Positions 17,464-25,976 are shown, counted from the first letter of the stretch. The stretch: 64,000 bases of DNA from CAZSCF01 sp964605365 (GCA_964605365.1 CAZSCF010000001.1:85984-149983); one strand, 5' to 3'. Translations and numbers: made by a program. The notes: generated from the sequence alone by a model not told the origin.

Positions 17464-17477
17464 GTACATACCTTTGA
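16419..17477 (+). CDS. IS481-family transposase (DDE integrase core)
   Basis: 352 aa. N-terminal helix-turn-helix domains (NVTQIARRYGIARKTFYKWFGEF near residues 52-75). The rve core carries the catalytic triad: D in CLDTVT (~195), D in GHDNGSEF (~255) and E in NERFNRTLQEEF (~291). RPHAALAYRTPMEF is the usual C-terminal motif. The frame is intact, so the element may be active. The stop lies just past the right inverted repeat. Confidence 0.92.
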   Translation: MNNSHMLSWFFATKPLKLLNEHERWRRVANSFKLSREAKLRLEWIISYYDGSNVTQIARRYGIARKTFYKWFGEFERDNLYSLYRLEDKSRAPQKVRQREITLIEEQRIIQLRKKYIRYGKMKLQAIYRATYGEKISSWKVQRVIGVYKLYYNPVKTARIQRRRLRAQKKKRITELNLDKLKWYQKKTGYIICLDTVTIHWNSLKRYIFTAVDKYGKVAYARMYTNKSSTNGEDFLYRLHFLLDGKIPRIGHDNGSEFEKCFKAACRKLKIEQYYSRVRTPKDNPNNERFNRTLQEEFIQLGNFHSDPEIFNRKLTEWLIENNYHRPHAALAYRTPMEFSKVSPMYSSCTYL

Positions 17478-17502
17478 CAAGATGGCTGTTTGGGTGTATA
17501 AT
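17474..17502 (+). promoter_or_regulatory. Consensus sigma-70 promoter next to the IS
   Basis: TTGACA (17474-17479), exactly 17 bp, TATAAT (17497-17502). It begins ~10 nt beyond the IS right end and drives the membrane-protein gene at 17562. Confidence 0.88.
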
Positions 17503-17561
17503 TACAAATCAGTCTTAATAATGGCTGATAGTACCTAAAAAATCGAAGAGGAGGTGTCGCG

Positions 17562-18290
17562 ATGAAGCGGTTCAAGAGTTTTGCCGCGACAGTCGCGGCA
17601 TTCGCTTGGAGAGAGCCTTGGCTAATCGTCAAATTTACTTTGTTGTTTTTTGCGGTTACCTGGTTTATTTCCAGAAACTTTGGCGGGTTAAGGTACGGCA
17701 TTCCGGCAGCAGCGATAATTACACTGATGTCGATTGTCTATCGAGAAATTTTTGATTCTGCGTCTGATGCCTTTCTGGATATAAGAAAGGATGATAATGC
17801 AGAAGAAAAAACGGAAAAAACGGTTGCTGCAATTGCTAAGAGGGTTTTCTATACTATGCTTGATTATGGTTTAGCCATATTGAGCTTCGGCCTAGTGGTA
17901 GCAGCAAAAAATTTAGATTTCTCATATCTGGGTACTGTTGTGGCATTGTGGATAGTCATTGACTTACCATCTGCTGTGACATTTGTGTCCATTTATGAAA
18001 AAACTGGACGTGATATGACATTGGGACGGTCATATCGTAGAATGGCGAATGTTATCCTTGCCAACTCAAAGATTGCTGGAGTTATAGTATTCATCTATGA
18101 GACAACTCTGGCATCTTTCTGGTCTGGACCGGACTATACTGTCTTATTTTTCAGAGATGAGTTGAAAACTCGTTTCCGAATGATAATAGCATTGTTGGTC
18201 ATTACTATGATACATGCATTGCTATGGACGGCTGTGTATTGGTCTGGCTACGAGGATATAATTGAATTACTAAGTAGCCTTAAAAAATGA
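17562..18290 (+). CDS. Multi-pass membrane protein, unknown function
   Basis: 242 aa with about five or six hydrophobic segments: ~22-36, ~46-60, ~97-115, ~123-140, ~162-182 and ~205-226. The loop at ~67-90 is charged (DIRKDDNAEEKTEKT). It has a strong Shine-Dalgarno (gaggaggt) and a consensus promoter, unlike the core genes here. No recognised family motif. Single-gene unit between the IS and a terminator, so possibly cargo or a recent arrival. Confidence 0.75.
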   Translation: MKRFKSFAATVAAFAWREPWLIVKFTLLFFAVTWFISRNFGGLRYGIPAAAIITLMSIVYREIFDSASDAFLDIRKDDNAEEKTEKTVAAIAKRVFYTMLDYGLAILSFGLVVAAKNLDFSYLGTVVALWIVIDLPSAVTFVSIYEKTGRDMTLGRSYRRMANVILANSKIAGVIVFIYETTLASFWSGPDYTVLFFRDELKTRFRMIIALLVITMIHALLWTAVYWSGYEDIIELLSSLKK

Positions 18291-18325
18291 GGGCCTAGAT
18301 TTCTCTAAATCTAAGCCCTTTTTTG
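18291..18325 (+). terminator. Intrinsic terminator
   Basis: GGGCctAGATTT-ctct-AAATCTaaGCCC followed by TTTTTT. Confidence 0.88.
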
Positions 18326-18398
18326 TTGCAAAAAATCAAGTTTAGTCGCATAATAAAGTAAAGATAAAAACTCTTACTTTTTCTTGTTGAGCAGAATT

Positions 18399-19187
18399 AT
18401 GGATAATAAAAAAATTGCAAAAAAGAAAACTGGCAAATTTAATATAGAAGAAATCTATACGCCTTTATCAGTGGCGAAAAAAGAAGTTTGGCGCCGCTGG
18501 AATGATAAAGTGTTCCGCAAGAAAGTGGAAAAACTTTTAGGTGGAAATGTACCAAAACCATTTAAAAAAGAACCTAGGGCGGTTTTGTCGCGCAATATCA
18601 TGACTCCCAATCAAGAGTTTTTTTATTTTTTAGATCTGGCTAAAAATTCAGGGTTGAGGCCTGTCGGGCTTGAAGGATTTGAGGATAAATTTTGTACTAA
18701 AAATTTTGACAAAGTGTCTTTAGGCAAGCTATCCTTCTATAAGAATAAACGAGGAAAGAGAGATGAAGAAAAAAATATTGTCAGAGTCATAGACATGATG
18801 AACTCTGATGGCAAAAAACTTTGTGATATAAATACATTTTGGGGTGAGAAATTAACAGACTTTCATCACAGGATGCTTTCTTTGTATGATTCAGAAATTG
18901 AAACATTTGATGATTTCGAATGGTTTTCTAAACAAAATAAAAGAAATGGTCCGCATCAATATTATGAAAATTTCCTTTTATTTTTCATGTGTCATGGAAT
19001 ACTTTTTGAAAATTTTCATGCAAAAGGTAAAGAAGAGGATTTTACTAATGGCATAATCATTGATAATTGTAAAAAGATTACCGATGTCTTGGGATGCAAA
19101 CCGCTTATTGTTCCTCTTGTTCCAATCGAAGACGAAGAATGTTTGGATTATTGGAATGGGTATTTGATTGAGAAGAAAAAACTTTAA
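18399..19187 (+). CDS. Conserved unknown protein, paralogue A
   Basis: 262 aa from the ATG at 18399; a TTG 15 nt upstream is also possible. Clearly homologous to the protein at 25159-25947. Shared features are an N-terminal VWRRWNDKVFRKKVEKLLG / VEKRWNNTELKKKIENELG helix, a central VIDMMNSDGKKL / MVDIMDFHANEKKKL, GEKLTDFHHRML / GERLTNFHRNLF, and FMCHGILFENF / FVAHGVLFENL. Conserved Asp and His residues suggest an enzyme or nucleotide/metal binder, but I cannot name one. No membrane segment. The two paralogues flank the radical SAM block. Confidence 0.7.
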   Translation: MDNKKIAKKKTGKFNIEEIYTPLSVAKKEVWRRWNDKVFRKKVEKLLGGNVPKPFKKEPRAVLSRNIMTPNQEFFYFLDLAKNSGLRPVGLEGFEDKFCTKNFDKVSLGKLSFYKNKRGKRDEEKNIVRVIDMMNSDGKKLCDINTFWGEKLTDFHHRMLSLYDSEIETFDDFEWFSKQNKRNGPHQYYENFLLFFMCHGILFENFHAKGKEEDFTNGIIIDNCKKITDVLGCKPLIVPLVPIEDEECLDYWNGYLIEKKKL

Positions 19188-19499
19188 ACTGGATTATATT
19201 TTTATATAAAAATGGAATTTATCCAAGAGGCTTGAAGGATGCTTAAGAAATGAGGGAGGATATAGAAAAGCTTATTTAATGTATTTTCTTTGCTATTATT
19301 ATAAAAAATCATTCATTGTTTCGCATAACTCTTTAAAATAAAAGAAAGTTGACAGGCTCCCTGTTTTCTGCTTAATTTGATTAAAAGAAAAATGAGGTGA
19401 AGATAGTTTTTTAAAAATGAAATACAGGGCAATTATTCATAATTTGCCTACCAAAACAAGCTAAGCCAAAACGGCGCAGCAAGAAAAGGAGGATTTATT
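19188..19499 (+). other. Long leader of the radical SAM operon
   Basis: Holds a candidate promoter TTGACA (19349-19354), 17 bp, TTAATT (19372-19377), a small hairpin gggcaattattcataatttgcc (near 19429-19450) and a strong Shine-Dalgarno (aaaggagg) at ~19486. No small gene was found. Confidence 0.5.
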
Positions 19500-20882
19500 A
19501 TGTCGATCGATAAGAAAGTGCTTTTGATAAAATGTCTGAATCCTTCAAGAAGAAACGTGTATGCTTTTAGACAGATCCCGATGGGCATTGCCTATCTGGT
19601 ATCCGTTCTGAAAGGAAAGTGTGATCTCGAAGTTTTTGACATGCTGGTGGATGATGGACTGATAGAAAAGATTCAGAAAGATCAGCCAGATGTCATAGGC
19701 ATTAGTGTTTTTTCCGTTGATTTCGTATTCGCAAAGAAGTTGATTAGTGAGATTAGACAAGCTTCTCCGACTTCTATCATAGTGGCAGGAGGAGCACATG
19801 CGACAGTGGAAGCTGAACAAGTACTAAGCTGTGGTGTTGATGTTGTTGTGAGAAGCGAGGGAGAACGTTCGTTTGCCAGAATGGTGGAAGGATTCAATGA
19901 CAACGGCTTATCTCTTGATGGTATTCCCGGATTGTCCTACTTCGATTCGTCTTCAGGAGAATTGAAAAACAATCCTGTCGAATTTGAAAAAGAAATTGAT
20001 GATCTACCAATGCCGGCGTTTGAGTTTTTCGATTCATCGAAGTATAGCCAATACCCCCTGCTTACATCAAGAGGTTGTCCGTTCGGTTGTCAGTATTGCG
20101 CATCCAAAACAATCTGGGGACAACAGGCAAGATTCCATTCAGCCGAAAGGGTTTTTGCTGAAATAAAAAGGGTGGTCGAAGATTATGGTTATACCAACAT
20201 GGTATTTATCGATGATACTTTCACCCTGAAACATGAAAGGCTGATGAAAATATGTGAACATATAAATCAGAGCGGTTACAATATCACTTGGTCGGTAAAT
20301 TCCCGGGTAGACACGATAAATCGGGAAGTTGCCGAAAAAATCAGCCAGGCTGGATGCAAAGTGGTTTCTTTCGGGATAGAAAGCGGGTCGGACAAGATTC
20401 AGGACGCAATGCATAAAAGAATAAACATCACTCAGATGAGGGAAGCAGTGAGGGTTTGCAAAGAGTTTGGAATCAGAGTGAAGACCGGATGGATGATAGG
20501 ACTTCCCTTTGGCGATTATGCGGAACAGATGAAATCGCTGGATGTGATGTTGGATCTGGAACCCGATGAAATAACCGTTCATCATTTCATTCCGATGCCC
20601 GGAACTCCGTATTGGAATAACCCAGAGCTTTATGGAATGTCGTTCGAAAAGCAACGGCTTCTGGAGAGTTTTTCGATTGATACGATGCCTGATCAAATCG
20701 GATTAAAGTTCGATTATATTACAAACGAGGAAATCAAGATGATAACAGGCAATATTGTGAAAGAACTTTGCGCTGTCGGGTACAAGCGACCTGGAGAGAT
20801 TGGGTCTTATGATCTCAAGAGCAAGGTGGTCAACACGTACATGGATCGGGATAGGCTTTCGGTATTGCCATCCCAAAAGTAG
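19500..20882 (+). CDS. B12-binding-domain radical SAM protein
   Basis: 460 aa. An N-terminal cobalamin-binding-like Rossmann domain (~1-150: GIAYLVSVLK, DVIGISVFSVD, VAGGAHATVEAE) is followed by a radical SAM barrel with TSRGCPFGCQYC (CxxxCxxC, ~residues 186-197), then FIDDTF and a VSFGIESGSDKI strand. This architecture (BchE/P-methylase type) performs methylations and rearrangements on diverse substrates. The N-terminal domain has no clear DxHxxG, so B12 binding is uncertain. Strong Shine-Dalgarno. First gene of a block that also contains two further radical SAM proteins. Confidence 0.88.
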   Translation: MSIDKKVLLIKCLNPSRRNVYAFRQIPMGIAYLVSVLKGKCDLEVFDMLVDDGLIEKIQKDQPDVIGISVFSVDFVFAKKLISEIRQASPTSIIVAGGAHATVEAEQVLSCGVDVVVRSEGERSFARMVEGFNDNGLSLDGIPGLSYFDSSSGELKNNPVEFEKEIDDLPMPAFEFFDSSKYSQYPLLTSRGCPFGCQYCASKTIWGQQARFHSAERVFAEIKRVVEDYGYTNMVFIDDTFTLKHERLMKICEHINQSGYNITWSVNSRVDTINREVAEKISQAGCKVVSFGIESGSDKIQDAMHKRINITQMREAVRVCKEFGIRVKTGWMIGLPFGDYAEQMKSLDVMLDLEPDEITVHHFIPMPGTPYWNNPELYGMSFEKQRLLESFSIDTMPDQIGLKFDYITNEEIKMITGNIVKELCAVGYKRPGEIGSYDLKSKVVNTYMDRDRLSVLPSQK

Positions 20883-20892
20883 AAATTCTGAA

Positions 20893-20920
20893 ACGGCCGG
20901 GGGAAAATCCTCTGGCCGTG
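20893..20920 (+). promoter_or_regulatory. Intercistronic GC hairpin
   Basis: acggcc ggggga...tcctct ggccgt stem between the B12-radical SAM gene and the kinase, without a real T-run, so it may be a processing or stability element rather than a terminator. Confidence 0.5.
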
Positions 20921-20943
20921 TTTATTAACAGGAGGATAGAATA

Positions 20944-21534
20944 ATGAAAAAGAAAGGATATATAATCGCTTTTGAAGGAATCGATAACTCTGGGAAAAGC
21001 ACTCAGTGCAAAAAAATTATTCATATGTTCAGAAAGGAAGGTGTTGATGCCGAAGCTACTTCGAATTATTCATTGCCAATATACAAAATAATCCAGAAAC
21101 ATTTTCAAGACGGATTATTCTCCGCTCAGCTTAAGATCTTGTTGTTTTCCACGATGCTGGCGGAATATTGGGATTTGTATATGAAGAAAGCTTGGGAAAA
21201 AGGCGAGATTGTCATTTTTGACCGCTATATCTATTCATTAATTGTCTATGGAATCTCCGATGGATTAGACAGAGAATGGATAGAAAAAGTGGTGGATTTT
21301 CTTCCTAAACCCGATCTCACTTTGTACATCGACATTTCTCCGGAAGAATATCAGGACAGAGTTCGGGGAAGAAAAAGCTACATTTCTCCGTATTCCATGG
21401 AGAGACTCAAAAAAGTCAGACTAACGTATCTGACTTTGGCGAAGGAATTGAATTTCAAGGTGATTGACGGAAGCCGTGAATCAAACAAAGTTAAAAATCT
21501 AATTTACAGTGAAATGAAATCACTCATGAAGTAG
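20944..21534 (+). CDS. Thymidylate kinase-like P-loop kinase
   Basis: 196 aa. P-loop FEGIDNSGKSTQ at ~10-21, base/phosphate site FDRYIYS near 93, and LID-like RGRKSYISPYS near 141. It fits dTMP kinase (Tmk) in length and motif order. A preceding Shine-Dalgarno (caggagga) and its place inside a radical SAM block suggest a nucleotide-modifying role beyond housekeeping, but that is inference. Its 3' end overlaps the convergent NUDIX gene by 15 nt. Confidence 0.85.
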   Translation: MKKKGYIIAFEGIDNSGKSTQCKKIIHMFRKEGVDAEATSNYSLPIYKIIQKHFQDGLFSAQLKILLFSTMLAEYWDLYMKKAWEKGEIVIFDRYIYSLIVYGISDGLDREWIEKVVDFLPKPDLTLYIDISPEEYQDRVRGRKSYISPYSMERLKKVRLTYLTLAKELNFKVIDGSRESNKVKNLIYSEMKSLMK

Positions 21535-21924
21535 AAATTGTCTGATTGCCTTTATGGTTATTCCCGGTTTGTATGTTGATATTTTTTTTGGATCAATCCA
21601 GAGATACTCGGAATGCTCCGGACTTAACTTTACTTTTTGGGTTTTGGATTTGCAAGAAAAAAACAAAATGGATAATTTTTTTCCATTCAGTTTGCCCAAG
21701 AACAAACCATGTAAGTCCTTGATGGAAATTGCGGATGATTTTATTCCAGTTTCTTCAAGGACTTCTCTTTTTATTGCGGTAAAAACATCTTCATTATTTT
21801 CAATAGCACCTCCGGGCAAATCCCACAGACCGGAATTGTCTCCATCTATTTCGGATCTTTTTAATATTAAAAGTTTGTTTTTGAAATAAATTAAAGCACG
21901 AACCCCATGAATTTTATGATACAT
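21520..21924 (-). CDS. NUDIX hydrolase
   Basis: 134 aa on the minus strand. The NUDIX box GGAIENNEDVFTAIKREV continuing LEETGI (GX5EX7REUXEEXGU) is at ~38-61. The family cleaves nucleoside diphosphates linked to another moiety. The specific substrate cannot be told. Convergent with, and overlapping by 15 nt, the thymidylate kinase-like gene. The upstream region between it and the next plus-strand gene is shared. Confidence 0.88.
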   Translation of the reverse strand: MYHKIHGVRALIYFKNKLLILKRSEIDGDNSGLWDLPGGAIENNEDVFTAIKREVLEETGIKSSAISIKDLHGLFLGKLNGKKLSILFFSCKSKTQKVKLSPEHSEYLWIDPKKISTYKPGITIKAIRQFLLHE

Positions 21925-21965
21925 AAATGTCTTATCAATTGCTATGCTTTAAATGTACCACAACG

Positions 21966-22090
21966 TTGACAAAAATCAACAATTTTGGTAGGATAATTTG
22001 TTAGCTCTGTCTTTGTCTATGCTAGTAAACTTTGCCTTGAAGACAGGGGTTTCTCAGTAACTTAAAAAATGAAAAAAAGGAGGAATAATT
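21966..22090 (+). promoter_or_regulatory. Promoter and structured leader of the 70-aa protein/radical SAM operon
   Basis: TTGACA (21966-21971), 17 bp, TAGGAT (21989-21994). The ~90-nt leader contains a ctgtctt/aagacag hairpin (near 22008-22046) and ends in the Shine-Dalgarno aaaggagga. Confidence 0.65.
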
Positions 22091-22091
22091 T

Positions 22092-22304
22092 ATGAAAAGA
22101 TCCGCAGAGGAAATTAAGGCACGATGTAAACTCATCCTTGACGACGAACGGGTTATCAATCTTGTTAAGGAGAGCAGTAGTCCATCGGCCGCTTATGAAA
22201 TGATCTTCTCGGAGATGGATGACGCTGAAAAGGCAAAGGCAGGGAGATGGCTGGCTGTTCTTCGCAGGGATTATCCTGAGATATTCGATGAACTGCTGAA
22301 ATAA
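22092..22304 (+). CDS. Small (70-aa) protein upstream of radical SAM gene
   Basis: 70 aa, predicted helical and acidic with one Cys (KARCKLILDDER) and a C-terminal WLAVLRRDYPEIFDELLK. Strong Shine-Dalgarno and its own promoter. It directly precedes two radical SAM genes, a position typical of either a peptide substrate or a small partner of such enzymes. It lacks the Cys-, Gly- or Asn-rich core of known RiPP precursors, so a partner or regulator is at least as likely. Function unknown. Confidence 0.6.
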   Translation: MKRSAEEIKARCKLILDDERVINLVKESSSPSAAYEMIFSEMDDAEKAKAGRWLAVLRRDYPEIFDELLK

Positions 22305-22382
22305 AACAGACATTTCCTCAATTCCAATTGCATTAAGCCACGCCAATGAGGCACGGCAAAATCAAACAAGGAGGAATGGAAA

Positions 22383-23330
22383 ATGGACGCAATATGGAAT
22401 TTAACAAAAGCTTGTCCTTGGAATTGTGCTATTTGTTGCGTTTCTGCTGTTTATGTCAATGGTGACAACAAAAATGTAGTTAAAGAATCGCAAAAAAGAG
22501 CAGGGGAAGAATTGAGCTTCGAAGGTAAAATGAAAGTTCTAGAAATTCTGGCTGAAAGGAATTTCAGAATTGATTTTTCCGGAGGAGATCCGCTTTATTA
22601 CGATGATGATTTCGAAATAGTGAGGCGAGCCGTAACATTGTTGCCACCTCAAAACATCAGTGTTAGCATGACAGGTAGCGGATATATCAACCATGAAAGA
22701 GTTGAGATATTAAAGAGTATTGACGCTATCGAGCTTACACTGGATAATGTATTTGAATATCGGAATCCATTTCGTCCAAGAGGATACAATGCTTCGTCCG
22801 CGATAATGCTCAAAAAGTGCACGGATGTCGGAATCAATGTCAGAGCGGTAACAACCTTGCATCAGTACTCGATATTTCGTCAAAATCTCGAGGAGATCTA
22901 CGGATGGTTATGCAATAACGGCGTACGGGAATGGAGTGTAATAAAATTCTGTCCTGTAGGTCGTGCGATGAAATTCGCTCAGTCGATGCCATCAGACCAT
23001 GATTACTTGGAAGCGGTTAATGTCTTAAGGAAATTCAACGGTTATACAAAGATTGTCTTCCAACACTCACTCGAGGTTTTAGAAGGAAACAAGAAATGTC
23101 ATGCGGCAATTGATTCTATTGGCATTCTCCCTGATGGCAAGGTAGTGGCCTGTGCTTGGGCATTGCATGATAAGTGCATTCCTTTCAAAGAATTTGAACT
23201 GGGAAAACTTCCTGAAGATAATCTGGACGACATTCTTAAAAACGCCAGAGAAAACGGTTATGGAAACAGAGCTGAATCTTGCAGGATAATTTCCCAAATT
23301 AAAAGGTATGGTGAACAACATGTCAATTAA
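22383..23330 (+). CDS. Radical SAM protein with SPASM-like C-terminus
   Basis: 315 aa. CPWNCAICC (CxxxCxxC) is at residues ~11-18, right at the N-terminus. The GGDPLYYDDDFE stretch near 60 matches the radical SAM GGEP-type motif. C-terminal cysteines in KCHAAIDSIGILPDGKVVAC, DKC and ESC could bind an auxiliary cluster as in SPASM/twitch proteins. Such enzymes often modify peptides or small substrates. Strong Shine-Dalgarno (aaggagga). It overlaps the next radical SAM gene. Confidence 0.85.
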   Translation: MDAIWNLTKACPWNCAICCVSAVYVNGDNKNVVKESQKRAGEELSFEGKMKVLEILAERNFRIDFSGGDPLYYDDDFEIVRRAVTLLPPQNISVSMTGSGYINHERVEILKSIDAIELTLDNVFEYRNPFRPRGYNASSAIMLKKCTDVGINVRAVTTLHQYSIFRQNLEEIYGWLCNNGVREWSVIKFCPVGRAMKFAQSMPSDHDYLEAVNVLRKFNGYTKIVFQHSLEVLEGNKKCHAAIDSIGILPDGKVVACAWALHDKCIPFKEFELGKLPEDNLDDILKNARENGYGNRAESCRIISQIKRYGEQHVN

Positions 23331-24120
23331 AACGGTGCAATGCAAGGGTGTGCTGACGAAAAGCAAATTGCCGGAAGCGGACTATTGCATAAATCCGTAT
23401 GTCGGATGCATGCATAGTTGTGTCTACTGCTATGCCAGATTCATGAAGCGATTTACCGGTCACGATGAGGGGTGGGGAAAATTCGTTGATGTAAAAATCA
23501 ATGCATCGGAAGTTCTGGAAAAAGAATTGTCTCGTCATCCGAAAAAAGGTGCTGTGCTTCTAGGAAGTGTTACAGATGCATATCAGCCGATTGAAAGAAA
23601 TTACAAGATAACGAGGGCAATTCTTAAAGTGCTTCTGAAATATGATTTTCCAATTTCTGTTTTGACCAAGTCGGATTTGGTAACAAGGGACATCGATCTC
23701 TTGAGGCAGTTTAGCGATTGTGAGGTGGGTCTTACCGTTACCACCCTCGATGCGGATGCATCAAAAAAGATTGAGCCTCTCGGTTCAATTCCGCAGAGAA
23801 GATTGGATGCGCTGAAACTGCTTTATGATTCAGGAATCAAAACGTATGCTTTTATTGGTCCGATACTGCCCGGCATCACCGAGCTTCGACCGATCTTTTC
23901 AAAACTGAAAGGGAAAGTAGATTTTCTGATGGCAGAGAGCATAAACACTCGATGTGGCAATTGGGACGAAGTGGTTAGTGTTATTCAAAAAAACTACCCG
24001 CATCTTACCGAAATATACAGATCCAAGTTCGGAAAGGGATACTGGGATGACATCGAGAATGAGGTGAAAAAACTCTGTCTGGAATTCGAAATTCCGCTTA
24101 AGGGCTTCTATAAACATTGA
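23308..24120 (+). CDS. SPL-family (spore photolyase-like) radical SAM protein
   Basis: 270 aa from ATG 23308; the ATG at 23320 (MSIKTVQ) is an alternative. CMHSCVYCYARFM (CxxxCxxC, ~residues 34-41) and NPYVGC just before it mark the SplB/Rv2578c-like subgroup. GSVTDAYQPIER near 88 and the GPILPGITE stretch near 190 fit. The overlap of up to 23 nt with the upstream radical SAM gene suggests coupling. Spore photolyase itself repairs thymine dimers; activity here is unknown. Closed by a strong terminator. Confidence 0.85.
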   Translation: MVNNMSIKTVQCKGVLTKSKLPEADYCINPYVGCMHSCVYCYARFMKRFTGHDEGWGKFVDVKINASEVLEKELSRHPKKGAVLLGSVTDAYQPIERNYKITRAILKVLLKYDFPISVLTKSDLVTRDIDLLRQFSDCEVGLTVTTLDADASKKIEPLGSIPQRRLDALKLLYDSGIKTYAFIGPILPGITELRPIFSKLKGKVDFLMAESINTRCGNWDEVVSVIQKNYPHLTEIYRSKFGKGYWDDIENEVKKLCLEFEIPLKGFYKH

Positions 24121-24130
24121 TAGACAGCTC

Positions 24131-24161
24131 AAAACCACTGATCGCAAAGGTCAGTGGTTTT
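24131..24161 (+). terminator. Intrinsic terminator
   Basis: AAAACCACTGA-tcgcaaagg-TCAGTGGTTTT, perfect 11-bp stem. Confidence 0.92.
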
Positions 24162-24258
24162 CATTTGCCAGATTTCTCATAAACATTTTTTGAAAAATGT
24201 GATTTTTCCATTTTCTGAATTTATGTTAAAATAGATCAGAAGGACAAGGAACAAGCAT

Positions 24259-25101
24259 ATGTGCCAATTTGATACGCCAATTTATGTCTACTATTCCCAT
24301 ATCGCGGTTTTTGTTTTGTGTTTGTTGACCGCTATTCTTATTCTTATCAGAAATCCCAAAGAAGCATCCAATCGGAATGCTTTTTATTTTATTTTTATCC
24401 TAGCCCTGTGGGTTGCAGATGTTTTTGGGCAGTGGACGATTAAAGATGCGTTTTGGAATAAGTTTTTTGTGCAGCTATCTCTGATGTCGGATCTTACTTA
24501 TTTGTTTTTTGTTTATTTTGCATATTATCTAACCAGAACGAAAATTACTTTTAAACAAAAAATACTTTTTGCCATTCCGTATATTATTTTGCCGTTTCTA
24601 GCTTTTTCAAAGTACAATCTCGCGGTTTTTAATCCGGAAAACTGTGATTACTCTCACAGCTTGTTTATAGGCTTGTATCTTTATTTTTTTGAGATATTTT
24701 ATGCTTCTTGGGCAACCTATATTTTAATAAAAAAATGTAATAATTTCAATTGTAATATTCTTGTTCCTTTTCAGATAAAAATATTAATTCCGGCCATTTG
24801 GTTTTTCGCAATATGGAACATATTATCCGAAGAAATTTACAGAATAAGTTTCTCATTGGGGTCATATATTGATAATACGCCGCATTTCATTATCGGTAAT
24901 CTTTTCTTTGTTTCCTTAATTGCTTTTGCTATAATCCGTAAGGAATTATTTGAATTTCCGATTGTAATTACAAATCACTATACCGTTGTTGTTTGGACTT
25001 TGATTTTTCTTGGATTTATTTTCTTCTATTCAAATCTGACCCTTATTGTCTTGGCTGCAATATTCTGTGCGGTTCTGATGTATATTTTTTGGAAAATGTA
25101 G
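24259..25101 (+). CDS. Sensor-only 7TM membrane protein (HisKA_7TM-like)
   Basis: 280 aa with about eight hydrophobic segments and nothing soluble after the last one. The N-terminus (PIYVYYSHIAVFVLCLL) resembles that of the histidine kinase at 25977 (LYYSHIPTAIVALLL), and both keep an N-C pair after ~130 residues (PENCDYS versus DMINCEATS). It therefore looks like the membrane sensor of a 7TM histidine kinase without HisKA/ATPase domains. Possibly an accessory sensor or a decayed paralogue. Promoter-like TATGTTAAAAT lies ~25 nt upstream. Confidence 0.65.
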   Translation: MCQFDTPIYVYYSHIAVFVLCLLTAILILIRNPKEASNRNAFYFIFILALWVADVFGQWTIKDAFWNKFFVQLSLMSDLTYLFFVYFAYYLTRTKITFKQKILFAIPYIILPFLAFSKYNLAVFNPENCDYSHSLFIGLYLYFFEIFYASWATYILIKKCNNFNCNILVPFQIKILIPAIWFFAIWNILSEEIYRISFSLGSYIDNTPHFIIGNLFFVSLIAFAIIRKELFEFPIVITNHYTVVVWTLIFLGFIFFYSNLTLIVLAAIFCAVLMYIFWKM

Positions 25102-25158
25102 GAAAATAGAAAAATTGAATCCTTTTATTTTTTGTGAGTTTGTGATAAAATAAAAAAC

Positions 25159-25947
25159 ATGAATGAAAAAAACAATAATCTTCATGTTTCTCTTGATGAA
25201 GCAAGAGATGAAGTCGAAAAACGCTGGAACAATACTGAGCTGAAAAAGAAAATTGAAAATGAATTGGGCGATAAATTTATGTCTGTTTTCGCAGATAGTC
25301 CTAAGTCAGTTGTTTTTCGTCAAATATGTCCGGCGGATAATGGTTTTGAATTTTTCTTTTATTCCGCAAAATATATAAATACGGAACCGGTAGCAATAGA
25401 ATATCACGAAGATATTTTTACTCATATTAATGACGAAAAAAAAGGATTGGGAAGGTTGAGAGTGGTGCTAGAAGATGGCACGAAAGCGATGGTTGACATT
25501 ATGGACTTTCATGCAAATGAAAAAAAGAAGCTAGGGGAATGTGTTTTGAAAAACGGAGAAAGATTAACAAACTTTCATCGGAATCTTTTTGAGGCTTCTG
25601 GTCTCAGTGTAAATTTTATGGAAAATTCAAAATGGTTTCACAGTTTTGGAAGTGCTAAAAAATATTACTATTATTTTTTGCTACATTTTGTTGCTCATGG
25701 TGTTTTATTTGAAAATCTTAGCGAAGGAGATGACAAACAAAAATATTTTGCCGATGATATTATGATCCCTGAAATTAATAGAATAAAAGAAAAGTTTGGA
25801 GTGTATCCTCTAATTGTTAGATCCTACCCGGATAAACAAGATGTAAAGGAGGATTTTTTTTGGTGGTGTTATCCGGCTAGAATAAACAGGCATATTATTG
25901 AATTCGCAAAAAAACACGGATTAAGCTTTAAAAATATTGCATTGTAA
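25159..25947 (+). CDS. Conserved unknown protein, paralogue B
   Basis: 262 aa, homologous to the protein at 18399-19187 along its length (RWNN helix, DIMDFHANEKKKL, GERLTNFHRNLF, FVAHGVLFENL). It ends with a longer WWCYPARINRHIIEFAKKH tail. No known domain recognised; soluble. A tgtgataaaat box ends 8 nt before the ATG, pointing to a leaderless mRNA. It lies between the sensor-only protein and the histidine kinase, so a signalling context is possible. Confidence 0.7.
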   Translation: MNEKNNNLHVSLDEARDEVEKRWNNTELKKKIENELGDKFMSVFADSPKSVVFRQICPADNGFEFFFYSAKYINTEPVAIEYHEDIFTHINDEKKGLGRLRVVLEDGTKAMVDIMDFHANEKKKLGECVLKNGERLTNFHRNLFEASGLSVNFMENSKWFHSFGSAKKYYYYFLLHFVAHGVLFENLSEGDDKQKYFADDIMIPEINRIKEKFGVYPLIVRSYPDKQDVKEDFFWWCYPARINRHIIEFAKKHGLSFKNIAL

Positions 25948-25976
25948 ATATAAATAAATAATTTTAAATAATAAGT

